Part shown: positions 1-7,920 of the stretch, in pieces | Layout of the letters: each line of letters begins with the position of its first letter | Position numbering within the stretch: position 1 is the stretch's first letter | Origin: Candidatus Omnitrophota bacterium | GTDB lineage: Bacteria; Omnitrophota; Gorgyraeia; B26-G9 | DNA length: 18,997 bases | Reading direction: 5' to 3' | NCBI GenBank assembly: GCA_022013205.1 | Contig: JAKLQT010000104.1 | Span: 1 to 18,997 of the forward strand | Program-made: the position numbers and the translations under genes | The notes under the pieces: model-generated | The model's input: the letters and a program-made list of their open reading frames with translations, nothing else | What the model was told of the DNA's origin: nothing | Database searches by the model: none

Positions 1-284
1 CAAATCCGTTGCTTTTAATTCTACTCTCATTATTCTGTGTTTACTGACCTCTGTGTTTCTGTGGAAATCATTTTATTTTTGACACTACCTCAATTAACCC
101 TTTGTTTTTATTTTAACATCAAAATTGTTCGAAGCATACTGCTTTTTTATTTGCCTTTTTTTATTTGCCTCATCCTGTCCAGCCGGACGCATATGGGGCA
201 AACAAGAGTGAGCCCGCTCCACAATGATAGCGTCATTAAACTTAACATATTAACCGCTACTGCTTAAATTCCTACTTCACGTTT
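1..284. other. AT-rich left-edge spacer without a supported gene
   Basis: I see no convincing coding region here. The plus-strand open frame from 37 to 267 is AT-rich and resembles no family. Near the edge is a short cluster of CTGTGTTT-like words (about 35-62). A 13-bp direct repeat, TTTTTTATTTGCC, occurs at 143-155 and 157-169. A minus-strand ATG near position 32 could begin a gene running off the left edge, but only about ten codons are visible. Confidence 0.4.
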
Positions 285-450
285 TTATGGATTAGGCCTC
301 GCCCTTAGACTCTTTTCTTCGTACATTAACGCGTCTGCTTTATTAAGTAACTCTTCAATAGTCTGCGTTTTGTCCGGGTAAGAGCATGTCATTCCAAGGC
401 TCACTCTAAGATCGTCAATGAGCGCACGCTTTCTGTATGATTTCCGTTTT
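285..450 (-). pseudogene. C-terminal remnant of a GGDEF diguanylate cyclase domain
   Basis: Read on the minus strand, the frame ending at the TAA at 285-287 encodes the last third of a GGDEF domain. The string LRVSLGMT corresponds to the conserved 'l.vtvSiGia' strand. It is followed by a proline/aspartate turn, then EELLNKADALMYEEK, the family's hallmark terminal helix (LL.kAD.AMY.aK). The GGDEF catalytic loop and everything before it are missing. The frame is closed by a stop a few codons upstream of this stretch, and the GH15 gene ends at 516, so there is no room for the rest. A neighbouring frame reads FDRLKKTEIIQKA, which could be the preceding helix after a frameshift. This is a dead fragment of a c-di-GMP synthase, with no intact start. 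Confidence 0.65.
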
Positions 451-515
451 CTTTAACCTGTCAAACTGGATAAACAGCGGCCTTGAGAGAAATAGATAGA
501 GTGCAGGTGATAATA

Positions 516-2477
516 TTATTTTTTTAATGAATTAAACTTATCTGTATATTTTAGCACTGTCCACACAAAAGCAGAATGGCTCCAGGTAAGTGGTGAAACA
601 CAAAGAGGGGAACCGGTTACAGGATGCACCTGCTCAGCAAGCACGCCGGAAGGAAGCGCGTTTTTCCCGCACCATTCAAAATAAGGAAGGGCCCCTTGAA
701 GCTGCTGCTGATTCTCTGCTTTATCTATAAAATACTCCCCCAGCCAAAGCGTTGCAATAAACCATGGATTTCCGGGAATGTCTTTTGGGCTATCCTCCGC
801 GCGCTGATAGGCATCTCCCTGGTATCTGGCACAGCCTTCAACCGGAGTTTTAAGCCACAATTGCTCGTGGACAGCTTTAACTGTTTCAATCATTCGCGGA
901 TCTTTGGGATCCAAAATTCCAAGAGTTACCAGGCTCAACAGGCTAATATCAATGACGTTATCAAGTTTATACCCCTTATCAGTTCTGGTACCAGAGCGGG
1001 CATATCTCTTTAAGCCGGAATGGTAAAGATAGTTAGTAATCCCTTCCGTCATTTCATCAGCCACAGAGTCATACTTCTGGGCCAGGATGGCATCTTCAAA
1101 AAGTTTCGCGAAATTCGCGGCCGCTCTGAGGCCGGCGATCACGGACGCGGCTGTATAGGCATGCAGCGCGTAACGCTCTTCCCAAAGATCATAGGAAGGT
1201 AAAGGCAACAGCGTTTGAGGGTCCCGGTAACTGACTAAAAAGTCCGCAGATTTTTTAATAAGCGTACTGTAGAGAGGCCGGATAAATTCAACGTCTTTCA
1301 AGCTCTGATAGTGTATCCAAAGCGCCCAAATAGTTAAAGCGGTTGAATCTTCCTGAATGGGAAGCACCTCTTTGCCCGCGACTAACCAGGAATGCCAATT
1401 ACTGGCAAGAGATCCGTCCGGATTATAATGCTGAAATAAATAGCCTTCTTCAGATAAAACGCGGGCGCAAAAGTCAAAATATTTCATACACGCATGCGAA
1501 TACCCGGCCTTTGCTAAAGCAGCAGCGACAAAAGCGCCATCCCTGCCCCACATATACGAATAAGTATCTTTTCCAAAACGAATAATATCAGAATCATTGG
1601 CGGCAATAATAGCGCCATGGTTATCAATTTGTGTTCTCAGGATAAGCAGGCTGCGGCTAAAAACATCGGTAACGGATTTAGGCAGGCATTGCAGCTGCAG
1701 TGAATCCTTATGCACCCATGTTTTCCAATATTTCGACGAGCGATTGAGGAGTTCTTCCGGCGTTTTTTTGTGGACTTCCAAATTTAGATTTGCGACTTCA
1801 GGATAGGTTGTGCCCGCTGCCATCCAATAATAAGCGTCTGTTTTTCCCTTGGCAGGCAATTCCAGCCAAATACCAATAGCAGAATGAGGCGAGCCCCATG
1901 CAGAGGCCTGCCCGTTAAGTTCTTCGTTCTCCATCTCTTTAACAGTCTCCAAATTTCCCGAGGCCTCTCTTCTGCCGCAGGCAAAATGTTTCACACCCCA
2001 CTCATCATGCGCCCAACAGCTGATCAGAAAATAGCGGTGAATTTTGTAATGGATGATCGAACAGCTCCGGGGATCAAAATAAGCCGTGCCTCCGATATCA
2101 TTGCCATAAAGATAAAAATCATGGCTAAAAAAAAGCCGCACTTGGCGGGCTTTATCTTTAAGGTTGGCCACTTTGATTTTTTTAATATAAATGTTTAAAT
2201 CCAAATCCACCACATCCGAGCATCGCAGCTCCAAACCCAAGGCCTCATTTTTCAAAAAGACATCTGTCACAAGGCTATTATCCTGATATCTTAAATCTTT
2301 TTCCCATTCCTGCCCCATCCATGAATATTGTCCATCCACCCATACGCCGAAACGAAAGGAATGCCCGCTGGAATGATTTTCCTGCCCGATAAAAGGGAAA
2401 TAAATATCCCGGATCTGATAATCCGCGTCAAAATTCAAAAGAAAAGACCCGTTACTTACCGGGATGTCTTTAGGCAT
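516..2477 (-). CDS. Glycoside hydrolase family 15 (glucoamylase/trehalase-type)
   Basis: This 653-residue protein has the architecture of bacterial GH15 enzymes. An N-terminal beta-sandwich (about 1-255) is followed by an (alpha/alpha)6 barrel. The barrel shows the family motif WGRDG (310-314). The general acid lies in YDLWEER (E433 by analogy with fungal glucoamylase), and the general base lies in LAEQVHPVTGSP (E615). Family members are inverting hydrolases that release glucose from the non-reducing ends of alpha-glucans; some cleave trehalose or isomalto-oligosaccharides. No signal peptide is visible, so it probably works in the cytoplasm on glycogen-like or maltodextrin substrates. The ATG at 2477 is preceded by AAAGGA. 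The start overlaps the end of the upstream GT4 gene by 22 bp, which implies translational coupling. The exact substrate cannot be told from sequence. Confidence 0.93.
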   Translation of the reverse strand: MPKDIPVSNGSFLLNFDADYQIRDIYFPFIGQENHSSGHSFRFGVWVDGQYSWMGQEWEKDLRYQDNSLVTDVFLKNEALGLELRCSDVVDLDLNIYIKKIKVANLKDKARQVRLFFSHDFYLYGNDIGGTAYFDPRSCSIIHYKIHRYFLISCWAHDEWGVKHFACGRREASGNLETVKEMENEELNGQASAWGSPHSAIGIWLELPAKGKTDAYYWMAAGTTYPEVANLNLEVHKKTPEELLNRSSKYWKTWVHKDSLQLQCLPKSVTDVFSRSLLILRTQIDNHGAIIAANDSDIIRFGKDTYSYMWGRDGAFVAAALAKAGYSHACMKYFDFCARVLSEEGYLFQHYNPDGSLASNWHSWLVAGKEVLPIQEDSTALTIWALWIHYQSLKDVEFIRPLYSTLIKKSADFLVSYRDPQTLLPLPSYDLWEERYALHAYTAASVIAGLRAAANFAKLFEDAILAQKYDSVADEMTEGITNYLYHSGLKRYARSGTRTDKGYKLDNVIDISLLSLVTLGILDPKDPRMIETVKAVHEQLWLKTPVEGCARYQGDAYQRAEDSPKDIPGNPWFIATLWLGEYFIDKAENQQQLQGALPYFEWCGKNALPSGVLAEQVHPVTGSPLCVSPLTWSHSAFVWTVLKYTDKFNSLKK

Positions 2478-3652
2478 AAATTCCTTTCATCCACAATCCG
2501 CTGATACAGCTTAGAATATTTTCCGGCCATACTGGCGATTGAGAAATTATCTTTAACATGCCGGCGGCAGTCACAAGGATCAATAAGGCGGATCGCTTTC
2601 ACCGCCTCGATCATGTCCTTGATTGAATCCACAACAAATCCTGTTTTCCCATGAATAATAATTTCAGGCACCGAACCTTTACGAAAAGCCACCACCGGGG
2701 TACCGCAGGCCATGGATTCAATCAGCACAAGCCCAAACGGTTCACCCCATTGAATCGGAAACAGCGTCGCCCGCGCGTAGCGGTACCACATCTTTTTCTG
2801 AGCACTGTCAACTTCTCCAATATAAACGATCTGCTTGTCCGAATCAAGAATTGGTTTCATAACTTTTTCATAATAATCACTGCCGGTGAAAGTCTTGCCC
2901 GCGTCAGTTACAAGGCCGATTGATTTTTTTAATGTTTTGAAAAATGCCCGGTCTTTTACCTTGTTCTGGACATTACCGGCAAGGATGAGCCGAAGGCCGG
3001 TTTTTTTCGCGATCTCAATGGCCTTATCCTGCCCTTTATCCCGGGTAATTCTTCCAATCGAGAACAAATAGTCTTGTTTACCGGTATTACTTTCAAACGG
3101 ATAGTCCTCTACATCAATACCGTGATGAATTACCTTCTGCGCGTTAACTAAGCCATGATGCTGCTTTCTCTGGTATTCACTGATCGGGACAAAATAGGCG
3201 CAGGAAGAGCAAAGGAGCGATTCATTCCACTGCTTGAACGATCCTTTGTCTTCAGCCGGCACATGGAGCGTCATCACAATGGGAACAGGGCTTTTAAAAA
3301 CTCCCTTAAAAATATATTCAACCATAACAGCATCATGCATATGGATAATATCAATGTCACCCTTTTTTGCCCTTTGCAGTGAGATGACCAGATGTCTGCG
3401 CATATTTTCCTGCTGTACGCGTGTGTTTTCACTCCAGTACTCACTAAAGCTTTTTTCAATAGTCGTGTACTGTTCTCCGAAAACACGGGAATCACCTGCG
3501 CAGGCAACAATCGAACGGTGGCCTAATTTATGCAGTCCTTTATCGATATTATAAATAACCGTTTCAATAGGGCCGTAACCCAAATCCTGCCTGATCGGCC
3601 GGTTCAGGGTCGCGATATGAAGTACATGCATCTTTTTTTTCATTTTTTTCAT
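2456..3652 (-). CDS. Glycosyltransferase family 4, GT-B fold
   Basis: This is a retaining GT4-type transferase of about 398 residues. The N-terminal Rossmann half starts with HVLHIATLNRP and contains a glycine-rich GYGPIE loop. The C-terminal half has SIGRITRDKGQD, typical of the GT4 nucleotide-sugar domain. It also has the EX7E motif in EPFGLVLIE (E304 and E312), followed by MACGTPVVAF and GKTGF. It should transfer a sugar from an NDP-sugar; the acceptor is unknown. Overlap with the GH15 gene suggests a shared role in alpha-glucan or trehalose-like metabolism, or in glycosylating a compatible solute. The start is uncertain. ATG codons at 3652, 3643 and 3631 are all in frame, none with a strong Shine-Dalgarno. 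A longer frame opens at a TTG inside a hairpin at 3685 and is less likely. Confidence 0.88.
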   Translation of the reverse strand: MKKMKKKMHVLHIATLNRPIRQDLGYGPIETVIYNIDKGLHKLGHRSIVACAGDSRVFGEQYTTIEKSFSEYWSENTRVQQENMRRHLVISLQRAKKGDIDIIHMHDAVMVEYIFKGVFKSPVPIVMTLHVPAEDKGSFKQWNESLLCSSCAYFVPISEYQRKQHHGLVNAQKVIHHGIDVEDYPFESNTGKQDYLFSIGRITRDKGQDKAIEIAKKTGLRLILAGNVQNKVKDRAFFKTLKKSIGLVTDAGKTFTGSDYYEKVMKPILDSDKQIVYIGEVDSAQKKMWYRYARATLFPIQWGEPFGLVLIESMACGTPVVAFRKGSVPEIIIHGKTGFVVDSIKDMIEAVKAIRLIDPCDCRRHVKDNFSIASMAGKYSKLYQRIVDERNLCLKTSR

Positions 3653-3674
3653 AGTAATATTTTTTCTAAAATTG

Positions 3675-3812
3675 CTTTGTTGCAAAACAACAAAGCCGCG
3701 CAGATCATCACAGATATATTACAGATGACCAAAGATTGCTCGCCGATAATCTGCGGCCATCTTTGGTTTTAATCTGTGCCAATCTGTGTAGGACTGTGTT
3801 TTACAACAGTCC
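3675..3812. repeat. Cluster of hairpins and CACAGAT-type repeats upstream of GT4
   Basis: Three inverted repeats lie in 140 bp. The first is CTTTGTTG/CAACAAAG (3675-3695, loop CAAAA). The second is CCAAAGAT/ATCTTTGG (3729-3766), with a smaller GCCG/CGGC stem inside. The third is GGACTGT/ACAGTCC (3791-3812). Between and around them are copies of CACAGAT/ATCTGTG, including two in tandem at 3771-3788. I see no coding potential. On the minus strand this would be the 5' leader of the GT4 mRNA. Dispersed-repeat DNA or structured leader are both possible. Confidence 0.55.
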
Positions 3813-4162
3813 CAAAATGCCGCAAACGCGCAGCAGGAAATATGTAAAACTAAACGATCAACCTGCAAGAGGAAAATAAAACAACCTGATTTGGACGGAA
3901 TGCGCGAAGAAGGCTCAGGGCGTGTTAAACACAAACTGTCGCGTTTTGTCGCGAAACAAATATAGTTGACTTTCTGTAGTATAGCACAAAGATCCCCGAA
4001 TAGCTACAAGTAAAAAATCACACCTTCGGAATTTTAAATTCATGGCAAATTTTACGGCAAATAATGGAGCATTCTTGTATTTTAAATGACCGTACTATGC
4101 GAACGTCATAAAGATATTTGAGATCACTAAAAGTATTATTGTTCTCACAATTATTACTGTCC
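3813..4162. other. Spacer between the Ehr operon and GT4
   Basis: No supported gene lies here. Immediately after the hyfI-like stop, a short inverted repeat ATTGT-TCTC-ACAAT (4136-4149) is followed on the minus strand by AATACTTTT. It is at best a weak terminator. The rest holds the candidate promoter at 3978-3988 and AT-rich sequence. Confidence 0.4.
3978..3988 (-). promoter_or_regulatory. Candidate extended -10 promoter for GT4-GH15
   Basis: The minus strand reads TGTGCTATACT, a TGn-TATACT extended -10 element. No good -35 hexamer lies at 16-18 bp. Transcription from here would give a GT4 leader of about 320 nt containing the hairpin cluster. The same TGTGCTATnCT word recurs upstream of htpG (near 16480), and a weaker version (TGTGTTATTCT) lies upstream of the HTH-EIIA gene (near 12653). 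Confidence 0.35.
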
Positions 4163-4921
4163 TTATTCCAGACGCCCTATAATTCTCAAAAGCCCATCAA
4201 GTATTGTTAATGGGTGCGGGGGGCATCCCGGGATATACAGATCAACCGGAATAAGCGAATCGATCCCGTTATTCACATCAGGCAGGTAAATATAAGGCCC
4301 GCCGGATATTGCGCATGCCCCGGCCGCGATAACAAGTTTCGGAGCCGGTATTGCTTTATATGTTTTTTCTAATGCAATTTGCATGTTTTTTGTAACCGGG
4401 CCGGTTACCACAATCCCGTCCGCATGGCGAGGGGAAGCAACAAATTGGATGCCGAACCGTCCCAGGTCAAAGCTCAAAGTATTTAAAACATTTATGTCTG
4501 CCTCACAGGCATTGCATCCTCCCGCGCTCACTTGACGTAATTTTAGAGACCGGCCAAAAATATGTTTTATTCTCTTTTTAATCTCTCCTTCATGCCGCTT
4601 TAACTTATTTAAAATGATTAAGTCTTGCCTTTCCCGCGTTGCCAAACAATATTCACGCGTAAAGGAAACCGCCTTACCTCGAGAAACTTTCTGGCATTCT
4701 CCGCAAAAAAGGCATTTACCCATGTCCAGCGAAAAATCATCTGCGCATCCCGTAACCGCTCCTGTCGGGCAAACAGCTTCACACTTCCGGCAATCCTCTT
4801 TAGAAGCCTCAGGTAAAATACAAGGCCGCCCTAAAAACCTTTCCGGCAAAACATCATTTTTAACCGGAAAAGGCATTGTCCTGTAGCCTTGTTTTAACCT
4901 CGCGTATAATGTTTTGATCAT
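4163..4921 (-). CDS. hyfI: Ehr complex small subunit: ferredoxin domain fused to NuoB/HyfI-like domain
   Basis: This 252-residue protein joins two modules that are separate in most group 4 hydrogenases. Residues 115-252 are a NuoB/HycG-type small subunit. The four ligands of the proximal [4Fe-4S] cluster are visible: C136 and C139 (GGCNACE), C203 (AGACA) and C233 (PGCPP). Residues 30-95 are a HycF/NuoI-like ferredoxin. Its first motif is DCRKCEAVCP (C44, C47, C51) and lacks the usual first cysteine, where K41 sits. Its second motif is CLFCGEC (C70, C73, C76) and lacks the fourth cysteine, where S80 sits. By ferredoxin geometry, cluster II (C70, C73, C76, C51) is complete. Cluster I is probably lost unless C34, C59 or C92 substitutes. 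It is the last gene of the operon, 17 bp after the large subunit. It should relay electrons to the large subunit on the cytoplasmic side of the membrane. Confidence 0.9.
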   Translation of the reverse strand: MIKTLYARLKQGYRTMPFPVKNDVLPERFLGRPCILPEASKEDCRKCEAVCPTGAVTGCADDFSLDMGKCLFCGECQKVSRGKAVSFTREYCLATRERQDLIILNKLKRHEGEIKKRIKHIFGRSLKLRQVSAGGCNACEADINVLNTLSFDLGRFGIQFVASPRHADGIVVTGPVTKNMQIALEKTYKAIPAPKLVIAAGACAISGGPYIYLPDVNNGIDSLIPVDLYIPGCPPHPLTILDGLLRIIGRLE

Positions 4922-4938
4922 ATTAATCCTGCTTCCTT

Positions 4939-6450
4939 TTAGAGGTCATGCCCGCAGTATGATAAATTAAAACTCTTGTTGCACAGCGGAAAATCAGAGA
5001 TCTCTTCTCCTCTTTGCGCCATGGCCAAGCCGATCCAATTATGAGATGACGGATCAATAATTTTATATTGAGCTATATTTCCAGCCGTATCCGTTAACGC
5101 GACATGACAAATCTCTCCGCGCCAGCCTTCAACTAATGAGACAACCATATTTTGGCCTTTTAAGGGGCCTTTTGCAGCGGCAATATCGCCTTCAGGCAAA
5201 TTATCCAGTTGATCCAGGATAAATTCCACTGACCTTTGTATTTCAAGTGACCTGACAAAGGCGCGGGCAAAAACATCCCCTGAAGAATATGATGATATCG
5301 GGATCTGAGAAAACTGAAATATGCCTATCGGAAAATCAAAACGGACATCCTGTTCGATCCCGCAGGCTCGCGCGCTAACTCCCACCAAGCCTAGATCTAA
5401 AGCTGTCTGTTTCGTTAAAATACCCGTCTCATCAAACCTGTCCATGGCCAAAGAAGAATCCCAAAGAAGAGACACCGCGTTTTTAACATCCTCATATGTT
5501 TTCACTAACCGCTTCTTTACACTCGCGCTCATGGCATCATCCAGATCAAACATTACACCTGCGGGCCTTATCATATTACGGCCGAACCTATTGCCGCAGA
5601 TAAAAGCAGTCAAGTTAAGAAAATCGCCTCTTAATCGTCCGCAATATGACGCTGTCGGCAAATAGCCGACGTCATTGGCTAATGCCCCCAGATCACCGGT
5701 ATGGTTAGCTAATCGTTCTAATTCAAGCATAATAGCCCGCAGCGCGGATGCTCTTAAAGGAACCATACAATCCGACAACCCTTCTATTGCCTGACAATAC
5801 GCCAGTGTATGTCCTACAGTTGTATCTCCGGCCGCGGTTTCCATGTAATGGATCGTTCGTTTATCAGGCCCGCCGATTAGTGTTTTCTCAATACCGCGAT
5901 GCTGGTAGCCAAGAGAAATTTCAAGATGAAAAACCTGTTCGCCGTGACATTGAAACCGAAAATGGCCCGGTTCAATTATCCCCGCGTGCACAGGCCCCAC
6001 AGCAACTTCATGGATCTCTTCTCCCTGAACCTGTAAAAAATTTGTAAGCAATGGTATAATTTCCTTTTTGTCGCAATTATTCGATTTTTTTTCCAAAAGC
6101 GCGTGGAATCGAATCGGCTTAAGCCAGGGGTGTCCTTGGGGAAATACGCCCCACTGCTCAAAGATTTCACGCTCAAACCAATGAACCTGCGGTATCTGAA
6201 CTGTTAATGAAGGATAAGAATCTTTGACCAAAGCAGAAAAAGGGGTTAAATATCCTTCTTTATCATTCGCGAGAATCATCATCAGGATAATTATTCCGTT
6301 TTTATCCGGATGCCCAAAAAAAGAAACAACTCTCGCCCCTTTTTGTATTCCCTTAAGTGCAATATCACGAAATTCTTCGAACGACAACCGAGGAATATCC
6401 TCTAATGCTTTCACTTGACAATTATGTAATCTTAAAAGGCCATCCGCCAT
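4939..6450 (-). CDS. hyfG: Ehr complex large subunit (NuoC+NuoD/HyfG-like) lacking the NiFe ligands
   Basis: This 503-residue protein matches the HycE/HyfG layout. The N-terminal NuoC-like domain includes WFEREIFEQWGVFPQGHPWL (91-110). A NuoD/49-kDa domain starts near 150 and includes EISLGYQHRGIEK (177-189), RANH-type helices and the C-terminal tail. In true hydrogenases the first ligand motif is RxCGxC...H. Here it reads ETAAGDTTVGH (204-214), with A207 and T210 in place of the cysteines. The C-terminal DPCxxC is replaced by CNKSFNLSYCGHDL, which has no CxxC. Hydrogen activation at a [NiFe] centre is therefore not expected, which marks an Ehr-type complex. The start ATG at 6450 shares its A with the preceding gene's stop (TAATG) and has GGAGG upstream. 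A longer frame to 6567 would only read into hyfF. Confidence 0.92.
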   Translation of the reverse strand: MADGLLRLHNCQVKALEDIPRLSFEEFRDIALKGIQKGARVVSFFGHPDKNGIIILMMILANDKEGYLTPFSALVKDSYPSLTVQIPQVHWFEREIFEQWGVFPQGHPWLKPIRFHALLEKKSNNCDKKEIIPLLTNFLQVQGEEIHEVAVGPVHAGIIEPGHFRFQCHGEQVFHLEISLGYQHRGIEKTLIGGPDKRTIHYMETAAGDTTVGHTLAYCQAIEGLSDCMVPLRASALRAIMLELERLANHTGDLGALANDVGYLPTASYCGRLRGDFLNLTAFICGNRFGRNMIRPAGVMFDLDDAMSASVKKRLVKTYEDVKNAVSLLWDSSLAMDRFDETGILTKQTALDLGLVGVSARACGIEQDVRFDFPIGIFQFSQIPISSYSSGDVFARAFVRSLEIQRSVEFILDQLDNLPEGDIAAAKGPLKGQNMVVSLVEGWRGEICHVALTDTAGNIAQYKIIDPSSHNWIGLAMAQRGEEISDFPLCNKSFNLSYCGHDL

Positions 6451-7919
6451 TAAAATCCTCCCAGTGCTAAAGCCGCGCCTTCTAAGGCATGCGTCAGCCA
6501 GGCGGGGAAATATACTCCCAGACCAATAGCCGCGGCAAAAAATAATGCGGGAGAAAATATTCTCCAAAAACTATTTCCGCTGCAGGAATCATCCTTACTG
6601 CCCTGTTGCGTTGAAACGCCCTGCGTCATGGAAATAAATATTCGCGCCATGCCTATAAAAACAACCGATAAAGCAGCTAAAAATATAAATGTGATCCAAT
6701 AATGTCCTTGCGCTAAAGCTTCTTTTAAAATTATAAATTTACCCAAAAAGATACCGGATGGAGGCGTTCCTGTTATTAACAAGAACCCAACCATCCAAAG
6801 AATTCCCGGCCAACGCGTTTTCCCGGCGATCAGCCCCTGGATATCCGATATTTTCTTTGTTCTGAAATACGACAAAATATTCCCGGCAATGAAAAATAAT
6901 CCTGCCTTGGTTAAAGAATGTCCAAGCATATTGACCAATGATCCGAACACAGCGCTTTTACCTAGCCCGATACCCAGCGTTATGATCCCCATATGTTCTA
7001 CGCTTGAATATGCCAGCATCCTTTTATAATCCGTTTGGCCTAAAATAAAAACCGCCGCGAATAAAATAGACAACAGGCCAAAAACAATAAATATCTCCTG
7101 GCAATATGCCTGAAGCCCGGCCGCAATACAGATTTGATATCCGCGTAGAATGCCCAGAAAAGCGCAATTGAGCAATGCTCCTGAAAGAAGCGCTGAAACA
7201 ACAGACGGCGCTTCGCTATGAGCGTCAGGCAGCCAGGTATGAAAAGGCGCCAGCCCCATTTTCGTGCCATAGCCGACAAACATCAGCAGAAATGCCGCCT
7301 TCAGCCATGGCAGGTTGATCTGCCCGGCATTCTCGATCATTTTGGTTAAAAGCATTTCCCCCTGATTATCATTAGCAACCGCCAGAAAAAAGATCCCCAG
7401 CAAAGCCACGGCAATACCCACCGAACAAATTAAAAGATATTTCCATGTCGCTTCCAATGACCGTTTGGTACGATGGAAATATATTAAAGGCGCGCTGGCC
7501 AAAGTTGTTGCTTCGATCCCGACCCATAAAACAGCCATATGCCGGCTGGCGATAACAATCGTCATTGTCGATAAAAATAATAAAAAACATCCGCTAAAAA
7601 CCGCCTCATGAGAAAAACCCCGCGACTTTTTATCTTTGCTTTTAAAATGCCGGCTTTCATCAGACAAATACCGGATTGCGTATAATGAGGCGCCGAAAAA
7701 CAATACGCTGGTAATCGTCAGGAAAATAATACTCACATTATCGAAAGCAAACCACGCGTTTAAAGACGCGTCCGGCCCTTGCCCCCACGCCAAACAAGTC
7801 AGCACCAGATGAATTCCGGAACAGGCAAAGATCAACCCCCGGCGCGTAAAGTCATTCCGGATAAAAAACGAAACCAGCCCTAATAATGGAGGAATTGTTA
7901 TCAGCAATATATTGATCAT
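6450..7919 (-). CDS. hyfF: Ehr complex antiporter-like membrane subunit (HyfF, NuoN/M-like)
   Basis: This is a 489-residue polytopic protein of the proton-conducting transporter family (NuoL/M/N, MrpA/D). It is hydrophobic throughout, with about fourteen predicted membrane helices. The channel residues of the family can be seen. E136 (VGIEATTL) corresponds to the conserved TM5 glutamate. K220 lies in GYGTKMGLAPFHTWLPDAHS (217-236), which also holds H227 and H234. It should form one ion-translocating channel of the complex. It begins 1 bp after the hyfE-like gene and its stop overlaps the large-subunit start, so it sits inside a coupled operon. The conserved LPDAHSEAPS string separates it from cation/proton antiporters of unrelated folds. 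Confidence 0.93.
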   Translation of the reverse strand: MINILLITIPPLLGLVSFFIRNDFTRRGLIFACSGIHLVLTCLAWGQGPDASLNAWFAFDNVSIIFLTITSVLFFGASLYAIRYLSDESRHFKSKDKKSRGFSHEAVFSGCFLLFLSTMTIVIASRHMAVLWVGIEATTLASAPLIYFHRTKRSLEATWKYLLICSVGIAVALLGIFFLAVANDNQGEMLLTKMIENAGQINLPWLKAAFLLMFVGYGTKMGLAPFHTWLPDAHSEAPSVVSALLSGALLNCAFLGILRGYQICIAAGLQAYCQEIFIVFGLLSILFAAVFILGQTDYKRMLAYSSVEHMGIITLGIGLGKSAVFGSLVNMLGHSLTKAGLFFIAGNILSYFRTKKISDIQGLIAGKTRWPGILWMVGFLLITGTPPSGIFLGKFIILKEALAQGHYWITFIFLAALSVVFIGMARIFISMTQGVSTQQGSKDDSCSGNSFWRIFSPALFFAAAIGLGVYFPAWLTHALEGAALALGGF

Positions 7920-7920
7920 C

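Noticed and set aside
1..34. Minus-strand gene running off the left edge (starting MRVELKATDL)
   Set aside because: Only about ten codons are visible and there is no clear ribosome binding site, too little to support a call.
37..267. Plus-strand 76-codon frame at the left edge
   Set aside because: AT-rich, no ribosome binding site, hydrophobic by composition and no family resemblance.
624..1013. Plus-strand frames opposite the GH15 gene
   Set aside because: Shadow of a well-supported gene on the other strand with conserved catalytic motifs.
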